A program made the translations under genes and the position numbers. Positions 8,943 through 17,698 of a stretch of DNA of 64,000 nt are shown in pieces. Origin of the DNA: Streptomyces sp. AM 4-1-1 (GTDB lineage: Bacteria; Actinomycetota; Actinomycetes; Streptomycetales; Streptomycetaceae); the NCBI RefSeq assembly GCF_029167625.1, contig NZ_CP119145.1, forward strand, positions 62,001-126,000, in the 5' to 3' direction. The notes below the pieces were generated by a model. It saw only the letters and a list, made by a program, of their open reading frames with translations, did no database searches and was not told the DNA's origin. The stretch's first letter is position 1, and every line of letters starts with the position of its first letter.

Positions 8943-10025
8943 GTGAGCAGCAAGTTCGGCGACATCCAGATAGGGTACTACAACTGCCTCCCTCCGGAGA
9001 CGACTATAAATCTTCCCTACCGCATGAGTAACATAGCGTCTATGGTTGCGATAGGAATGCCCCATGTCGAATGGGGAAAGGAGGATGACGGCACCAAATG
9101 GCTGATGTGCGCATTCGACAGAGATACAAAGACAAGCGACGTGGGCGACTGGCGTGCAGCTCAGTCGATATTGAGCGGTCGTAGTCCATTTCGGAATTTG
9201 TTTGGACAACCAACCAGTGGTGACGTCAAAAAGGTGCACGCCAATTGGTCCGAATGGCCATATCAGCTACCTCAAAAAGAGATCGACAGATACACAAGGG
9301 TCTGCGGAGAGAAGTCGCAGCCCTACGCACTCTACGATCACTGCGCAAGTAAAGAACTGCCAGCGGCTTTTGCGGGAAAACTGGTGGGATACGCACCGCT
9401 CATCGCGCAGAAAATTCCATTCTCAGGAATGACGAAAAAGTACGTTTCCGAAGTTTCCGTCAAAGTCACTGACACCAGCGCGCACAGATCGGAGCTGGGT
9501 CTGTCCGGCGAGGCAGGAATCGCGGTGCCCAACATACCTGTCAAATTGGATTCGAAACTTATGTGGACGAAATCCGTGACAGAAGAAACAGAGGTGAACA
9601 AATCGCATATCGAGCAGACGGAGATAGAGGCGAAAGAGAACGAGTTTGTGAGACTGGATCTGCGCGCCTGCGCAGGGCTGTATTCCGGCTATATCTTCTA
9701 CCAGGTGCAACCTGCGACGCTTCTGGAACCTACTTCCGTCCAATTGGGTGCTTATCCTGCCATTATGCCCATACATTCACCTGGATGCCCTGCCTCGGTG
9801 GCAGAGCATCGGATGAAAGCCTCTACGACTCTCTTCAGTGAAGACGAGCGTGCTTTGATGGACATGTACTCTCAAGCGGAAGCCGAGTATCAGTCGGCAT
9901 GGCGGGCCGCCACCCATACCGGTAAGTCGGCGCCAGACACGACTGACAGTCGGCTGCTGGAACTGGATAAACGACTAGGCACCCTGCGGGCGGCCGCTGT
10001 GGCAAGTCGCCTCGTCAGTTGGTGA
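8943..10025 (+). CDS. Candidate beta-pore-forming toxin-like protein B (paralogue of A)
   Basis: 360 residues from a GTG at 8943 with AAAGGA about ten bases upstream, 69 bases after gene A and equally AT-rich. Shared landmarks with A, in order, are FGDIxxGxYNCLP, AFDR, WxEWP, SQPxALY, VGxAPL, a Thr/Ser/Glu-rich alternating segment (KKYVSEVSVKVTDTSAHRSE ... TEETEVNKSHIEQTEIEAKE) and LRACAGxYxGxI. Unlike A it has an extra ~60-residue helical C-terminal tail (SEDERALMDMYSQAEAEYQS...). The tandem arrangement and divergence suggest a two-component or duplicated effector. No signal peptide or cognate immunity gene is visible. Confidence 0.55.
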   Translation: MSSKFGDIQIGYYNCLPPETTINLPYRMSNIASMVAIGMPHVEWGKEDDGTKWLMCAFDRDTKTSDVGDWRAAQSILSGRSPFRNLFGQPTSGDVKKVHANWSEWPYQLPQKEIDRYTRVCGEKSQPYALYDHCASKELPAAFAGKLVGYAPLIAQKIPFSGMTKKYVSEVSVKVTDTSAHRSELGLSGEAGIAVPNIPVKLDSKLMWTKSVTEETEVNKSHIEQTEIEAKENEFVRLDLRACAGLYSGYIFYQVQPATLLEPTSVQLGAYPAIMPIHSPGCPASVAEHRMKASTTLFSEDERALMDMYSQAEAEYQSAWRAATHTGKSAPDTTDSRLLELDKRLGTLRAAAVASRLVSW

Positions 10026-10049
10026 CATCACTGGCGCCATCAGACTGCT

Positions 10050-10315
10050 GCTACTGAGATTGAACTCGTGAATTCGTAGGGGCTGGCGGGGGTGCTTGCC
10101 TGCGGTATCACGGGAGGATGAGGTATCCACAGGGTGGCGGGTTGACCGCTGAACGGCAGTGCAGGCGCGAGGAGTTACGGCTCCAGGCGGCTGAGCGGTT
10201 CGCTCGTGGCGAGGGCAGTCGGCGATCGCCAGGGATCTGCGGGTCAGTGTCCGATCGGTGCAGCGGTGGCGTCACACGTGGGCCGAGGGCGGCCCACGGT
10301 CCCTGCGGTCGCAGG
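10050..10315 (+). repeat. IS630-family end, copy 2 (direct repeat of 6159-6432)
   Basis: The sequence from GCTACTGAGATTGAACTCG onward is the same as copy 1, in the same orientation, apart from eight bases (ACGAAGTA) present in copy 1 after GAGGGCAGT and absent here. The identity stops at GTCGCAGG. Only the element end and the first transposase codons survive. With copy 1 it brackets the AT-rich toxin-like gene pair. Confidence 0.8.
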
Positions 10316-11179
10316 AACAGCTCGACACCAGCCCGATAGCGGTCGTGATGATGGGCATGCCCGTCACCCTCCGCCACTGCGGACACGGCCAGGGGCTGGC
10401 GCAGCCGGACCAACTGAGCGCGCAAGCTCGTCGACTGTCGCGACCGCACCTCAACCTGAACATAAACTCCCGGGACACCAGATCACCCAGTTCTCCGGCA
10501 GCCCGGTCCGCCACCTGCGGACCGGCCGGCACCACAGCGCTGGTACCGCCATGCACAGTCCTCCTCCACCCCCGCCGTCACCGCCCCGTCGTCGGCTCCC
10601 GGGCACATCTCGCTGCTGTCGTCCATCCACCCAGACTCGCCCCAGATCTCGGCCCTGTCACCCGCCCCCTCCTCAAGTGGCCGACCCGCGCGCAACCGGG
10701 CATCGGACCAACGGCCTGCTCAGCCGGTGATTCCGCCTACCGCAATGCGGGGCGTCGGGCGTGAACACGGCGGGCCCGGCGTGTGCGGCAGCAAGACGTC
10801 GCAAAGCTGATGCCCGCACAGTGTCACTGGACTCTGCCCGTGGTGACGGTCCTGCAGATCCGCCACCGCATGGAGTCCGTCGACGAAGAGCTTCTCCAGC
10901 TCGCGCAACAGCCCACGGGCCCCGCCTTGGTCTGAACGTTCCCCCAAGCGTGCACTCCTGTCTCCTTCCACACGCTGGGAACAGCATCCCGAGACTCGAA
11001 GTCGAGGTAGGCGGCCGGCTCAAGCCCGCTGTCCCGGCCCAGCAGGAGACCGGGCGTTAGAGTGTGGGCTCCGTCACGTGCCGGTCCCGAGAAAGCGACA
11101 CGCTGAGCTACGCGAATGCGACACAGGCCGAAAAAGCAGCCGGGCCATAAAGCGACACGCCCCCGGGGGACACGGTCTC
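10316..11179. other. Gene-poor stretch of mixed debris
   Basis: No frame with a recognisable family. A minus-strand fragment around 10330-10540 (VADRAAGELGDLVSREF, then RAQLVRLRQPLAVSAVAEGD in another frame) and a short plus-strand fragment near 10790-10940 (QIRHRMESVDEELLQLAQQP) have coding character but are broken. No terminator, tRNA or promoter was identified. Confidence 0.4.
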
Positions 11180-11810
11180 TGCGGAAACAAACCTGCTTAC
11201 CCGCCTGCATTTCACCGCCAGCGAGCTCGGGGTCATGCTGGGCTGCGCGAATGTCGGGAGTCTGGCCGGCGCGCTGCTGGCCCCGCGGATGAGCCGCCGG
11301 CTCGGCCCCGGTCCACTGATGATCATCACGCTACTGGGCCTTCCCCTCACCCAGATCCCGCTGCTGCTGGCCGGGCCGGGCCGCCTGTGGCAGGTCTCTC
11401 TCGGCGCCGCGCTGAACGTGCAGTTGTTCTGCACGCCCGCGTGCGGCACCACCCAGCGCACCGTGCGGCAGATGATCTGCGCACCGCACTTCCAGGGCCG
11501 GATGCAGCAGGCGTCCACAACGCTGACCGCAGGATCGCGGCCGTTCGCGGCGCTCGTCGCCGGCGGCCTGGCCGCGCTGGCCGGGGTTTGGCCGGTCCTC
11601 GTTCTCGGCGCCATCCTGCTGCTGGCGCCGGCCGCCGTGATGTGTCTGTCCCCCTCCGGACGCTGCGCGCCCTTCCCGGCAGCACCCGGACTGCGGTACC
11701 GCAGGCCTGCGACGGCGCAACCGAACCATGACCCTCTCCTCCTCCACACGGGCCGGCCGCCGGGCCGGACCAGCTGTTCACCACGCACCCACAGGAGCCT
11801 TCGACCGTGA
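11180..11810 (+). pseudogene. MFS transporter, C-terminal part
   Basis: The frame enters in mid-protein (LLTRLHFTASELGVMLGCAN) and continues through GSLAGALLAPRMSRRLGPGP and several hydrophobic helices to a TGA at 11808-11810, about 205 codons. The basic loop RMSRRLGPGPLM and the helix spacing fit the second half of a 12-helix major facilitator exporter. The first half is missing, with nothing related upstream. The stop overlaps the next GTG as GTGA, so the gene was once coupled to the methyltransferase downstream and probably belonged to the RiPP locus as exporter or self-protection. Confidence 0.6.
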
Positions 11811-12325
11811 CGCTCGACCAACTGAACGAACCCGCCGCTCGCGATGGGGACTTCCGGGACCTGGGAGAGGCCGAGCGCGGCCTGCTTTCCGAGCACGTTC
11901 CCGCCCCCGGCGAAGGGGGCACGGTCTTGGACGTCGGCTGCGGGACCGGTGAACTTGCCGCGTATCTCGCGAAGAGCGGGTACCGCGTCGACGCCGTCGA
12001 CCGCGACGCCAGCGTCCTGGACCGCGCCCGGTCCGACCACGCCGACGCCCAGAACGTGCGGTGGTTCCGCCTGGACATCGAACGCGACGACCCCGCCCCG
12101 CTCGGCGACGACCTCTACGACGTGGTGATCTTCCGCTCGTCTGTGGCGTTCGTGCACGACCGTACCCGCGTCGTGCACGCGCTCGGCCGCCGACTGCGCG
12201 AGGGCGGCACCCTGCTGATCATTACCCCGCTGGCCGCGCACACCCGCGCCGAGGTGCGGCACAGCGCACTGGACGAAGACGAGATCGCCGCCCTCACTTG
12301 CGGATGGACGAGCGTGCAGCGCGCG
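11807..12325 (+). pseudogene. Class I SAM-dependent methyltransferase domain, frameshifted at its end
   Basis: A GTG at 11807, overlapping the MFS stop, opens a frame with TVLDVGCGTGELAAYLAKSG (motif I), VDAVDRDASVLDRAR (acidic loop) and LYDVVIFRSSVAFVH. Sense is lost after GWTSVQR at about 12320, while the +2 frame there continues VAVDDLAALVLRGP, the natural end of this domain. A one-base indel therefore separates this domain from the NUDIX domain that follows. Fused class I methyltransferase/NUDIX proteins are known in streptomycetes, so the ancestor was probably one protein. A sequencing error at this point is the alternative. Confidence 0.65.
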
Positions 12326-13291
12326 TCGCCGTCGACGACCTGGCGGCGCTGGTCCTGCGCGGGCCGTGCGCGGACACCGTCGCCATGGAACGGTCCGTGC
12401 CAGCCACCGGCAACGCCGTGGCCGGGGCGCTGGCCGCCGTCACCGACGAACAGGGGCGCGTCCTGCTCGGGTGGTCCAAACGCGGCATGTGGGAGCTCCC
12501 CGGCGGGAAGATCGAGGGTGCCGAGCCGCTGGACGGAGCCGGGGCGCGAGAGCTCGCCGAGGAAACCGGCCTGCACGCCACCGGCGCCACCTTGCTGACC
12601 ATCATGACCGACGCAGCCCAAGGCGTGCCGCGGGTGACCGCCGTGATCCGGATCGCCGGCTTCACCGGCACCCTCACCACCGCGGAGCCGGAGAAGTTCA
12701 CCCGCTGGGAGTGGCACGACCCTCACAGCCTGAGCTGCCTCGGCCCCGTCTTCACCCCGGCCGCCCAGGCTCTGAACGCCGTCTGGCCCGGCGTCATCCC
12801 CGGGCTGCCGCCCGTCCACCGCTATCCGCACGATGCCGACCAGCCGGCCGTGCCCGGGGAGCCGGCCGAGGCCGTCCGGCTGCGCGATGAGATGACGGAC
12901 GCCGTCATCGCCGGCGGCTGGGTCCCCAGCCCTGCGGTTCAGCAGGCGCTGCACGCGGTGCCGCGGCACCGCTTCGCACCGGAGAAGGATCTCGTCACCG
13001 CCTACGACGACAACCTGGCCGTCGTCACCCGCTGGGACGAGAGTGGCCAGGCGACCAGCTCGGTGAGCGCGGCGTGGCTCCAGGGGGACATGATCGAGAA
13101 GCTCCGGCTGGAGCCTGGGGCGGTCGTGCTGGAGGTGGGCTCCGGCGGGTACCAAGCGGAGCTGATCGCCCACGTCGTCGGGCCGGCCGGCCGGGTCGTC
13201 ACCGTGGACATCGACCCCTACGTCGTGCACCGCACCCGGCGATTCACCGCAGAGGCCGGCAGCGGGCGCGTCCTGGCTCTTGTCGGCGTAC
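12304..13291 (+). pseudogene. NUDIX domain fused to FxLD-type (isoaspartate-like) methyltransferase, 5' part
   Basis: One frame carries two domains. The first is NUDIX, with a full box (GKIEGAEPLDGAGARELAEE then TGL, i.e. Gx5Ex7REUxEExGU). The second begins at about 12880 (RLRDEMTDAVIAGGWVPSPA, ALHAVPRHRFAPE) with SAM motif I VVLEVGSGGYQAELIA. It resembles the protein-L-isoaspartate-methyltransferase-like 'methyltransferase, FxLD system' of lanthipeptide clusters. The frame is cut at about 13291 by an IS21-family element; its last in-element codons end at 13338. The continuation resumes at 15632. No separate start was found between the two domains, so they may form one polypeptide. Confidence 0.68.
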
Positions 13292-13405
13292 AAGTGAACG
13301 TGCACCACTCCGTACGGATGAGAGTGCACCAAAGTTGATGCGGTGATGGGGTCGTGTCCGTGAGTCTGCTGTCGTCTGTTGGGCGTCGGTGGAGGGCGGC
13401 AGTCG

Positions 13406-14824
13406 ATGGTCTTGGATCCGCATCGCTGGCTGGAGTTGAGGCGTTTTCGCGGGCTGTACGAGTCCGGTGCGATGAGCCTGCGGCAGATCACGAAGGAGAC
13501 GGGGCTGAATCGCCGTACGGTCGCCAAGTACCTCGCCGGGCCGGCTCCCATCGCGCCGCCGCAGCGGGAGGCCAGTGAGAGGCAGCGGCCGCGGGCGGTG
13601 GACGAGGTTGCCCCGCTGATCGATGCGATGCTGCGGGCAGAGGTTCTGCTCAAGGGTGCGGTGATCCACGAGCGTCTGGCGGCGGAGTACGGGATCACGA
13701 TCAACTACCAGCGGGTGAAGATCTACCTGCAGGAAGCCCGGCCGAGAATTGCCGGGGAACTCGGCATCAGCCCGGGTGAGCTCGTCGGTCTGCACCGCCG
13801 GTTCGAGGTGGTTCCCGGAGCTCAGGCACAGGTGGACTGGGGGGACGAGGGCAGGGTCCTCGCCCATGTCGGGATCCCGAAGGTCTACTCGTTCCACATG
13901 GTTCTGTCCTATTCCCGAGATCCCTTCTGCTGCTTCACCACGTCGTTGGACCTGGCGACGTTCTTCGACTGCCACCGGGCCGCATTCGCGCACTTCGGCG
14001 GGGTGCCGATGAGCGTCGTCTATGACCGCACCAAGACAGTCGTGCGCCGGCACGTCGCGCCGGGCGAGGCGGTTCCGTTGCATCCGGAAGCCGTGGCCTT
14101 TGCCGGGCACTACGACTTCGACATCGACGTCTTGGCTGCCTACCGGCCGCAGGGCAAGGGCCGGGTCGAACGCCAGGTGCTGATCGTCCGCGATCATGTG
14201 CTGGCCGGGCGGGCGTTCTCCTCCATCGAGGAGATGAACGCCGCCTTCACGGCCTGGGTGCCCGTCCGGCGGGCGAAGGTCCATGGCACCCACGGCGAGG
14301 TGATCGGGCACAGGGCCGTGCGCGATCACGTGGCCCTGCGGCCGCTGCCGCAGGCTCCGTATGTGGTGGCTCAGCGGCATCTGCGGCACGTCGGCAAGGA
14401 CTGCCTGGTCGCGTTCGACGCAAACCTCTACTCGGTGCCCGCCCGCAAGGTCCGCCCCCGACAGCTGGTCGAGATCCGGGCCACGAAATCCCAGGTCACA
14501 TTGCACTCCACCGTGCCCGGCCAGGATGGAATGACGCTTCTGGCCGTCCATCCACGAGCTGTCGGCCGCGGCGCCCGCATCGTGGACGAGAGCCACTGGA
14601 ACGGCCTGCCCACCGGCACCGGCCGCCGCGTCACGAGCGGCGACGGCCCGCCCGCGCCCCGCCGTGAACAACCGCTGGGACCGGAAACAGGCCCCTTGCA
14701 AGCCCTGTTGAACCGGGCCTCCGCCGCCAGCGTCGAGGTCGGCCGCCGACCGCTTTCCGTCTATGACGAGCTGACCGGCACCCGTCCCTTCACTCCCAAG
14801 CCCCCGATGAAGGAAGTCCGTTGA
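13406..14824 (+). CDS. istA: IS21-family transposase IstA
   Basis: 472 residues from the ATG at 13406, preceded by GGAGGG. The N-terminal helix-turn-helix (MSLRQITKETGLNRRTVAKY) binds the element ends. The DDE catalytic core follows: AQVDWGDEG (Asp), MSVVYDRTKT (Asp) and KGRVERQV (Glu). The C-terminal part with YSVPARKVRP is the usual IstA beta domain. It cuts and joins DNA during transposition together with IstB. The stop overlaps the istB start by four bases (TTGA). Confidence 0.93.
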   Translation: MVLDPHRWLELRRFRGLYESGAMSLRQITKETGLNRRTVAKYLAGPAPIAPPQREASERQRPRAVDEVAPLIDAMLRAEVLLKGAVIHERLAAEYGITINYQRVKIYLQEARPRIAGELGISPGELVGLHRRFEVVPGAQAQVDWGDEGRVLAHVGIPKVYSFHMVLSYSRDPFCCFTTSLDLATFFDCHRAAFAHFGGVPMSVVYDRTKTVVRRHVAPGEAVPLHPEAVAFAGHYDFDIDVLAAYRPQGKGRVERQVLIVRDHVLAGRAFSSIEEMNAAFTAWVPVRRAKVHGTHGEVIGHRAVRDHVALRPLPQAPYVVAQRHLRHVGKDCLVAFDANLYSVPARKVRPRQLVEIRATKSQVTLHSTVPGQDGMTLLAVHPRAVGRGARIVDESHWNGLPTGTGRRVTSGDGPPAPRREQPLGPETGPLQALLNRASAASVEVGRRPLSVYDELTGTRPFTPKPPMKEVR

Positions 14825-15603
14825 GCGAGCTGACCAGCACCCGCGTCCGCGCTACGGCCGTCAAGCTCGGCCTGCCCCACCTGGCGGAGGCCGTCAGCCA
14901 GTACATCCAGCGGGCGGACGAGGCGAAGATGGGCTACCTCGACCTGATCGATCTGGTCCTGGCCGAGGAACTCGCGGTCCGTGAGGACCGGCGCTTCCGC
15001 AGTGGGCTGCGGACCTCGAAGCTGCCACACCACAAGACGCTGGAGGATTACGACTTCTCCTTCCAGCCCGACCTCGACCCGCGCAAGGTCAAAGACCTCG
15101 CGACACTGTCGTTCGTCGCGGACAAGGCCAACGCTGCCCTGCTCGGGCCACCCGGGGTCGGCAAGACACACCTCGCTGTCGCTCTGGCCGTCGCGGCCTG
15201 CCGGGCCGGCTACTCGATCTACTTCACCACCCTCGACGACATGGTCCGCCACCTCAAGACCGCCGAGGCGGCGGGCCGGTTGACCAGCAAACTCGGCAGC
15301 TACCTGCGGCCAAGCGTGCTCGTGGTCGACGAGGTCGGCTACCAGCCTCTCGAACGCGCCGAGGCGAACCTGGTCTTCCAGGTGATCTCCAAGCGCTACG
15401 AGAAGGGATCGATCATCCTGACCTCGAACAAGACCTTCAGTGAATGGGGACAGATCTTCGGCGACGAGGTCCTGGCCACCGCCATTCTCGACCGCCTCCT
15501 GCACCACTGCGAAGTCGTCGCGATCAACGGCAACAGCTACCGCCTCAAGAACCGTCTTCAGCCCTCGAACGGGACACCGACGTCGCCTGAGCGGTGCACA
15601 TAA
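14821..15603 (+). CDS. istB: IS21-family helper ATPase IstB
   Basis: 260 residues from a TTG that overlaps the istA stop, with GAAGG just upstream. The AAA+ features are clear: Walker A LLGPPGVGKTHLAVAL, Walker B SVLVVDEVGYQPLE and sensor-like IILTSNKTFSEWG. IstB is the DnaA/DnaC-like ATPase that assembles on target DNA and activates IstA. Length and motifs are normal, with no sign of decay. Confidence 0.93.
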   Translation: MSELTSTRVRATAVKLGLPHLAEAVSQYIQRADEAKMGYLDLIDLVLAEELAVREDRRFRSGLRTSKLPHHKTLEDYDFSFQPDLDPRKVKDLATLSFVADKANAALLGPPGVGKTHLAVALAVAACRAGYSIYFTTLDDMVRHLKTAEAAGRLTSKLGSYLRPSVLVVDEVGYQPLERAEANLVFQVISKRYEKGSIILTSNKTFSEWGQIFGDEVLATAILDRLLHHCEVVAINGNSYRLKNRLQPSNGTPTSPERCT

Positions 15604-15631
15604 CTCTGTACTTGATGGAGCACTCACATCA

Positions 15632-16455
15632 GTACGGGGACAGCTCTCCAGGGCGACGGCGCGCTCGGCGCACCAGGGCATGTCCCGCGCGGCGGCTTCG
15701 ACGGGTGCGTGATCACCCACAACGTGTAGGACCTGTCCCCGCACTGGCGCAAGCAACTGGCCCACGGCGCCATGTTGGTGGTGCCGCTGGAGATCCACGG
15801 CTACACCCGCGCGATCGCCCTCGAACGGCAAGGTGACGTCCTGCACGCTCCGGCCTGGACCTTCTGCGGATTCGTCCGCGACCTCGGCGAGAACGGCCGC
15901 GCCACCCCGACCGTGAATCTCGCCGACGGGCAGTTGCAGCTCCGCTTCGAAGACGGGGCTCCCGGCGACACCGCAGGGCTCGATGAGGCGCTGCGTGGCA
16001 CCCGACACGAGGTGCCCACGGGGGTGACCGTGGCCGGCAACGAGTCCTTCGAGACTCTGCAGCTCTACCTCGCAACCACCGTCCCCGGCTTCTGCCGCCT
16101 CGCAGGCAACAAGAAGAAGGACACCGGCATCGCCGCCGTTCCGCGCGGCGCCGACGCCGCCGCCGTGCTCGGCGACGGCGCTCTGGCCTACCTCACCCAT
16201 ATCCCGGTCCAGGAGGGCGAGACCCCCGCCGAGCATCGCGCCGAATTCATCGCCCACGCGTTCGGCGAACAGGGCCCTGCTCTCGCCGACCGGCTCGCCA
16301 CTGCAGTGCGCTCCTGGGACCGGCACGTCCGGGGCCACGGCTACCCCGGACTCACCGTCCATCCCCCCAGCACGGCCGACGGCGAGCTTCCCGCCGGCCA
16401 CCTCCTGGACAAACACCACACCCGGCTCGTCTTCACCTGGCCCGACACACCCTGA
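15632..16455 (+). pseudogene. FxLD-type methyltransferase, 3' part after the IS21 insertion
   Basis: Directly after the IS, a frame reads GDGALGAPG ... GGFDGCVITHNV, then a TAG, then DLSPHWRKQLAHGAMLVVPL. The stop sits where a Trp (NVWDxxPxW) would be expected, so a TGG to TAG change is likely. The rest (EIHGYTRAIALERQGDVLHA ... CGFVRDLGENG) is the C-terminal region of the same methyltransferase and runs to 16455. Joining the flanks at the GTAC repeat does not restore the frame, so the gene is broken by an indel and a nonsense codon as well as the IS. Confidence 0.7.
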
Positions 16456-16512
16456 CCCCGGCCCTCTCCGGGCCGGTACGCGACCAACGTCGAAAGTTGA
16501 CACGTCGGTCCG

Positions 16513-16590
16513 CTCGTCATTGAGCCCGGCCGCCGCATCGCCCAGGTCCGCAATCCGTTCGGAACGATCGTCGGCATCGAGGGCAAGTAG
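16513..16590 (+). pseudogene. Glyoxalase/VOC protein C-terminal remnant
   Basis: Twenty-five codons ending in TAG read VIEPGRRIAQVRNPFGTIVG. This is the last strand of glyoxalase/bleomycin-resistance (VOC) proteins, where R(N/D)PFGT.xGI closes the metal site. Nothing upstream continues the domain. Confidence 0.5.
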
Positions 16591-16751
16591 GGCCCAGGAA
16601 GGCCGGGCCGCGGGGTGCCCGCTGACCGACCGGTGGGCACCCCGCGCAGCCCAACCCACTCTTCGTGCCCCGCCCCGACCCGCTGGTGGCCCGGACGCAT
16701 CCTGGCCGCCGAGTACTTCACCTACCTCCGCTCACCCCCGCAGGAGAATCC

Positions 16752-17585
16752 GTGGAACACCCTGAGTTCGATCAGGTCCCCTCCGACTGGGCAGGTGCCT
16801 TCTTCGATGAAGGCTTCGAGGAGACCTTCCGACGCAGAGGCGCGTACGACGCGACCGTTCAGGACATCGACGACCTCTGCTCCACCACGCTGCTGTCCGA
16901 TGCCGGCACCCGGATACTCGACGTGGCCTGCGGGTTCGGCCGACACGCCGGTCTGCTGGCCGAGCGCGGTCACCATGTCGTCGGGATCGACGCGTCGGCA
17001 GACCAGATCAAGCGAGCTCAACAGCTCTACCCACAGGGTCAGTTCGCTCTCGGGGATATGCGTCAGCCGCCCACGGGTCCGTTCGACGTGGTCTTGAACT
17101 TGTGGACCAGCTTCGGGATTCTGCCATCGGACGAAGAGGATCTTTCAGCGCTGGTCGCATGGCGCCAAGTGCTGGCTCCCGGTGGCATCCTGGTCCTGGA
17201 CTTGACGACCCGGGAGCGCGCTGAGCATCTCAACCGCCGAGGTAACGAGCCGGTCAGCACGAAGAAAGTGACACGGGAAGGTGTGACGACGGAGGCGCGC
17301 TACGACTGGGAATCGGGAGTCTCCTACGTCCGCTACACCCGTCCAGGCTGGTCACGGTCGAGCCGAACCCGGCTGTACTCCCGCTTTGAGCTGGCCAGCA
17401 TGCTGCAAACAGCCGGATTCGGCTCCGTAGGGTATTGGGGGGATTTCCGGCTCGGGCCGGTAGACCTGGCGAAGCGACTGGTGGCCATCGCGACTATCGG
17501 TGAGGTCAGCGAGTTCGCCCCTCACCGCCTAAATGAGCCGGGGAAGCGGGATCAGGTGGGAGGTGGCGGCTTCCGGACCCCCTGA
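16752..17585 (+). CDS. Class I SAM-dependent methyltransferase
   Basis: 277 residues from a GTG at 16752 with AGGAG five bases upstream. Motif I is RILDVACGFGRHAGLLAERG, followed by VVGIDASADQIKRAQQ (motif II region) and FDVVLNLWTSFGIL. This is the methyltransf_25-like small-molecule methyltransferase type. The substrate is not apparent. It is convergent with the GNAT gene, and a perfect palindrome separates the two, so it seems to be a single transcription unit. Confidence 0.82.
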   Translation: MEHPEFDQVPSDWAGAFFDEGFEETFRRRGAYDATVQDIDDLCSTTLLSDAGTRILDVACGFGRHAGLLAERGHHVVGIDASADQIKRAQQLYPQGQFALGDMRQPPTGPFDVVLNLWTSFGILPSDEEDLSALVAWRQVLAPGGILVLDLTTRERAEHLNRRGNEPVSTKKVTREGVTTEARYDWESGVSYVRYTRPGWSRSSRTRLYSRFELASMLQTAGFGSVGYWGDFRLGPVDLAKRLVAIATIGEVSEFAPHRLNEPGKRDQVGGGGFRTP

Positions 17586-17625
17586 GCGCGCAGGCCCGGT
17601 AGCCTGCCAGCGGGCGGACCGAGAG

Positions 17626-17649
17626 TGAGGGTGCCGATCGGCACCCTCA
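17626..17649. terminator. Bidirectional terminator-like hairpin
   Basis: A perfect 24-base palindrome: arm TGAGGGTGCC, loop GATC, then the exact complementary arm. It lies between the convergent methyltransferase and GNAT genes, as expected for a shared factor-independent-like terminator. There is no T-run, as is common in streptomycetes. Confidence 0.65.
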
Positions 17650-17698
17650 GACTGATCAAGCCGCTGGCCCCCTCGGAGCGCTCCCGCGCGGTAGCCGG

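Larger units (their letters stand above)
13292..15631 (+). mobile_element. IS21-family insertion sequence
   Basis: About 2340 bases containing istA and istB in the usual order with a 4-base overlap. The ends carry imperfect inverted repeats with nested GTGCACC-like motifs (AAGTGAACGTGCACC on the left; reverse complement of the right end TGATGTGAGTGCTCC). GTAC occurs on both sides (13288-13291 and 15632-15635), a plausible 4-base target duplication. The element sits inside the FxLD-type methyltransferase gene. Both genes look intact, so it may be mobile. Exact ends are my best estimate. Confidence 0.8.

Noticed and set aside
14761..16659. 632-codon minus-strand open frame across istB and the FxLD methyltransferase tail
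   Set aside because: Antisense shadow of istB and the pseudogene; composition typical of a complementary frame and no family features.
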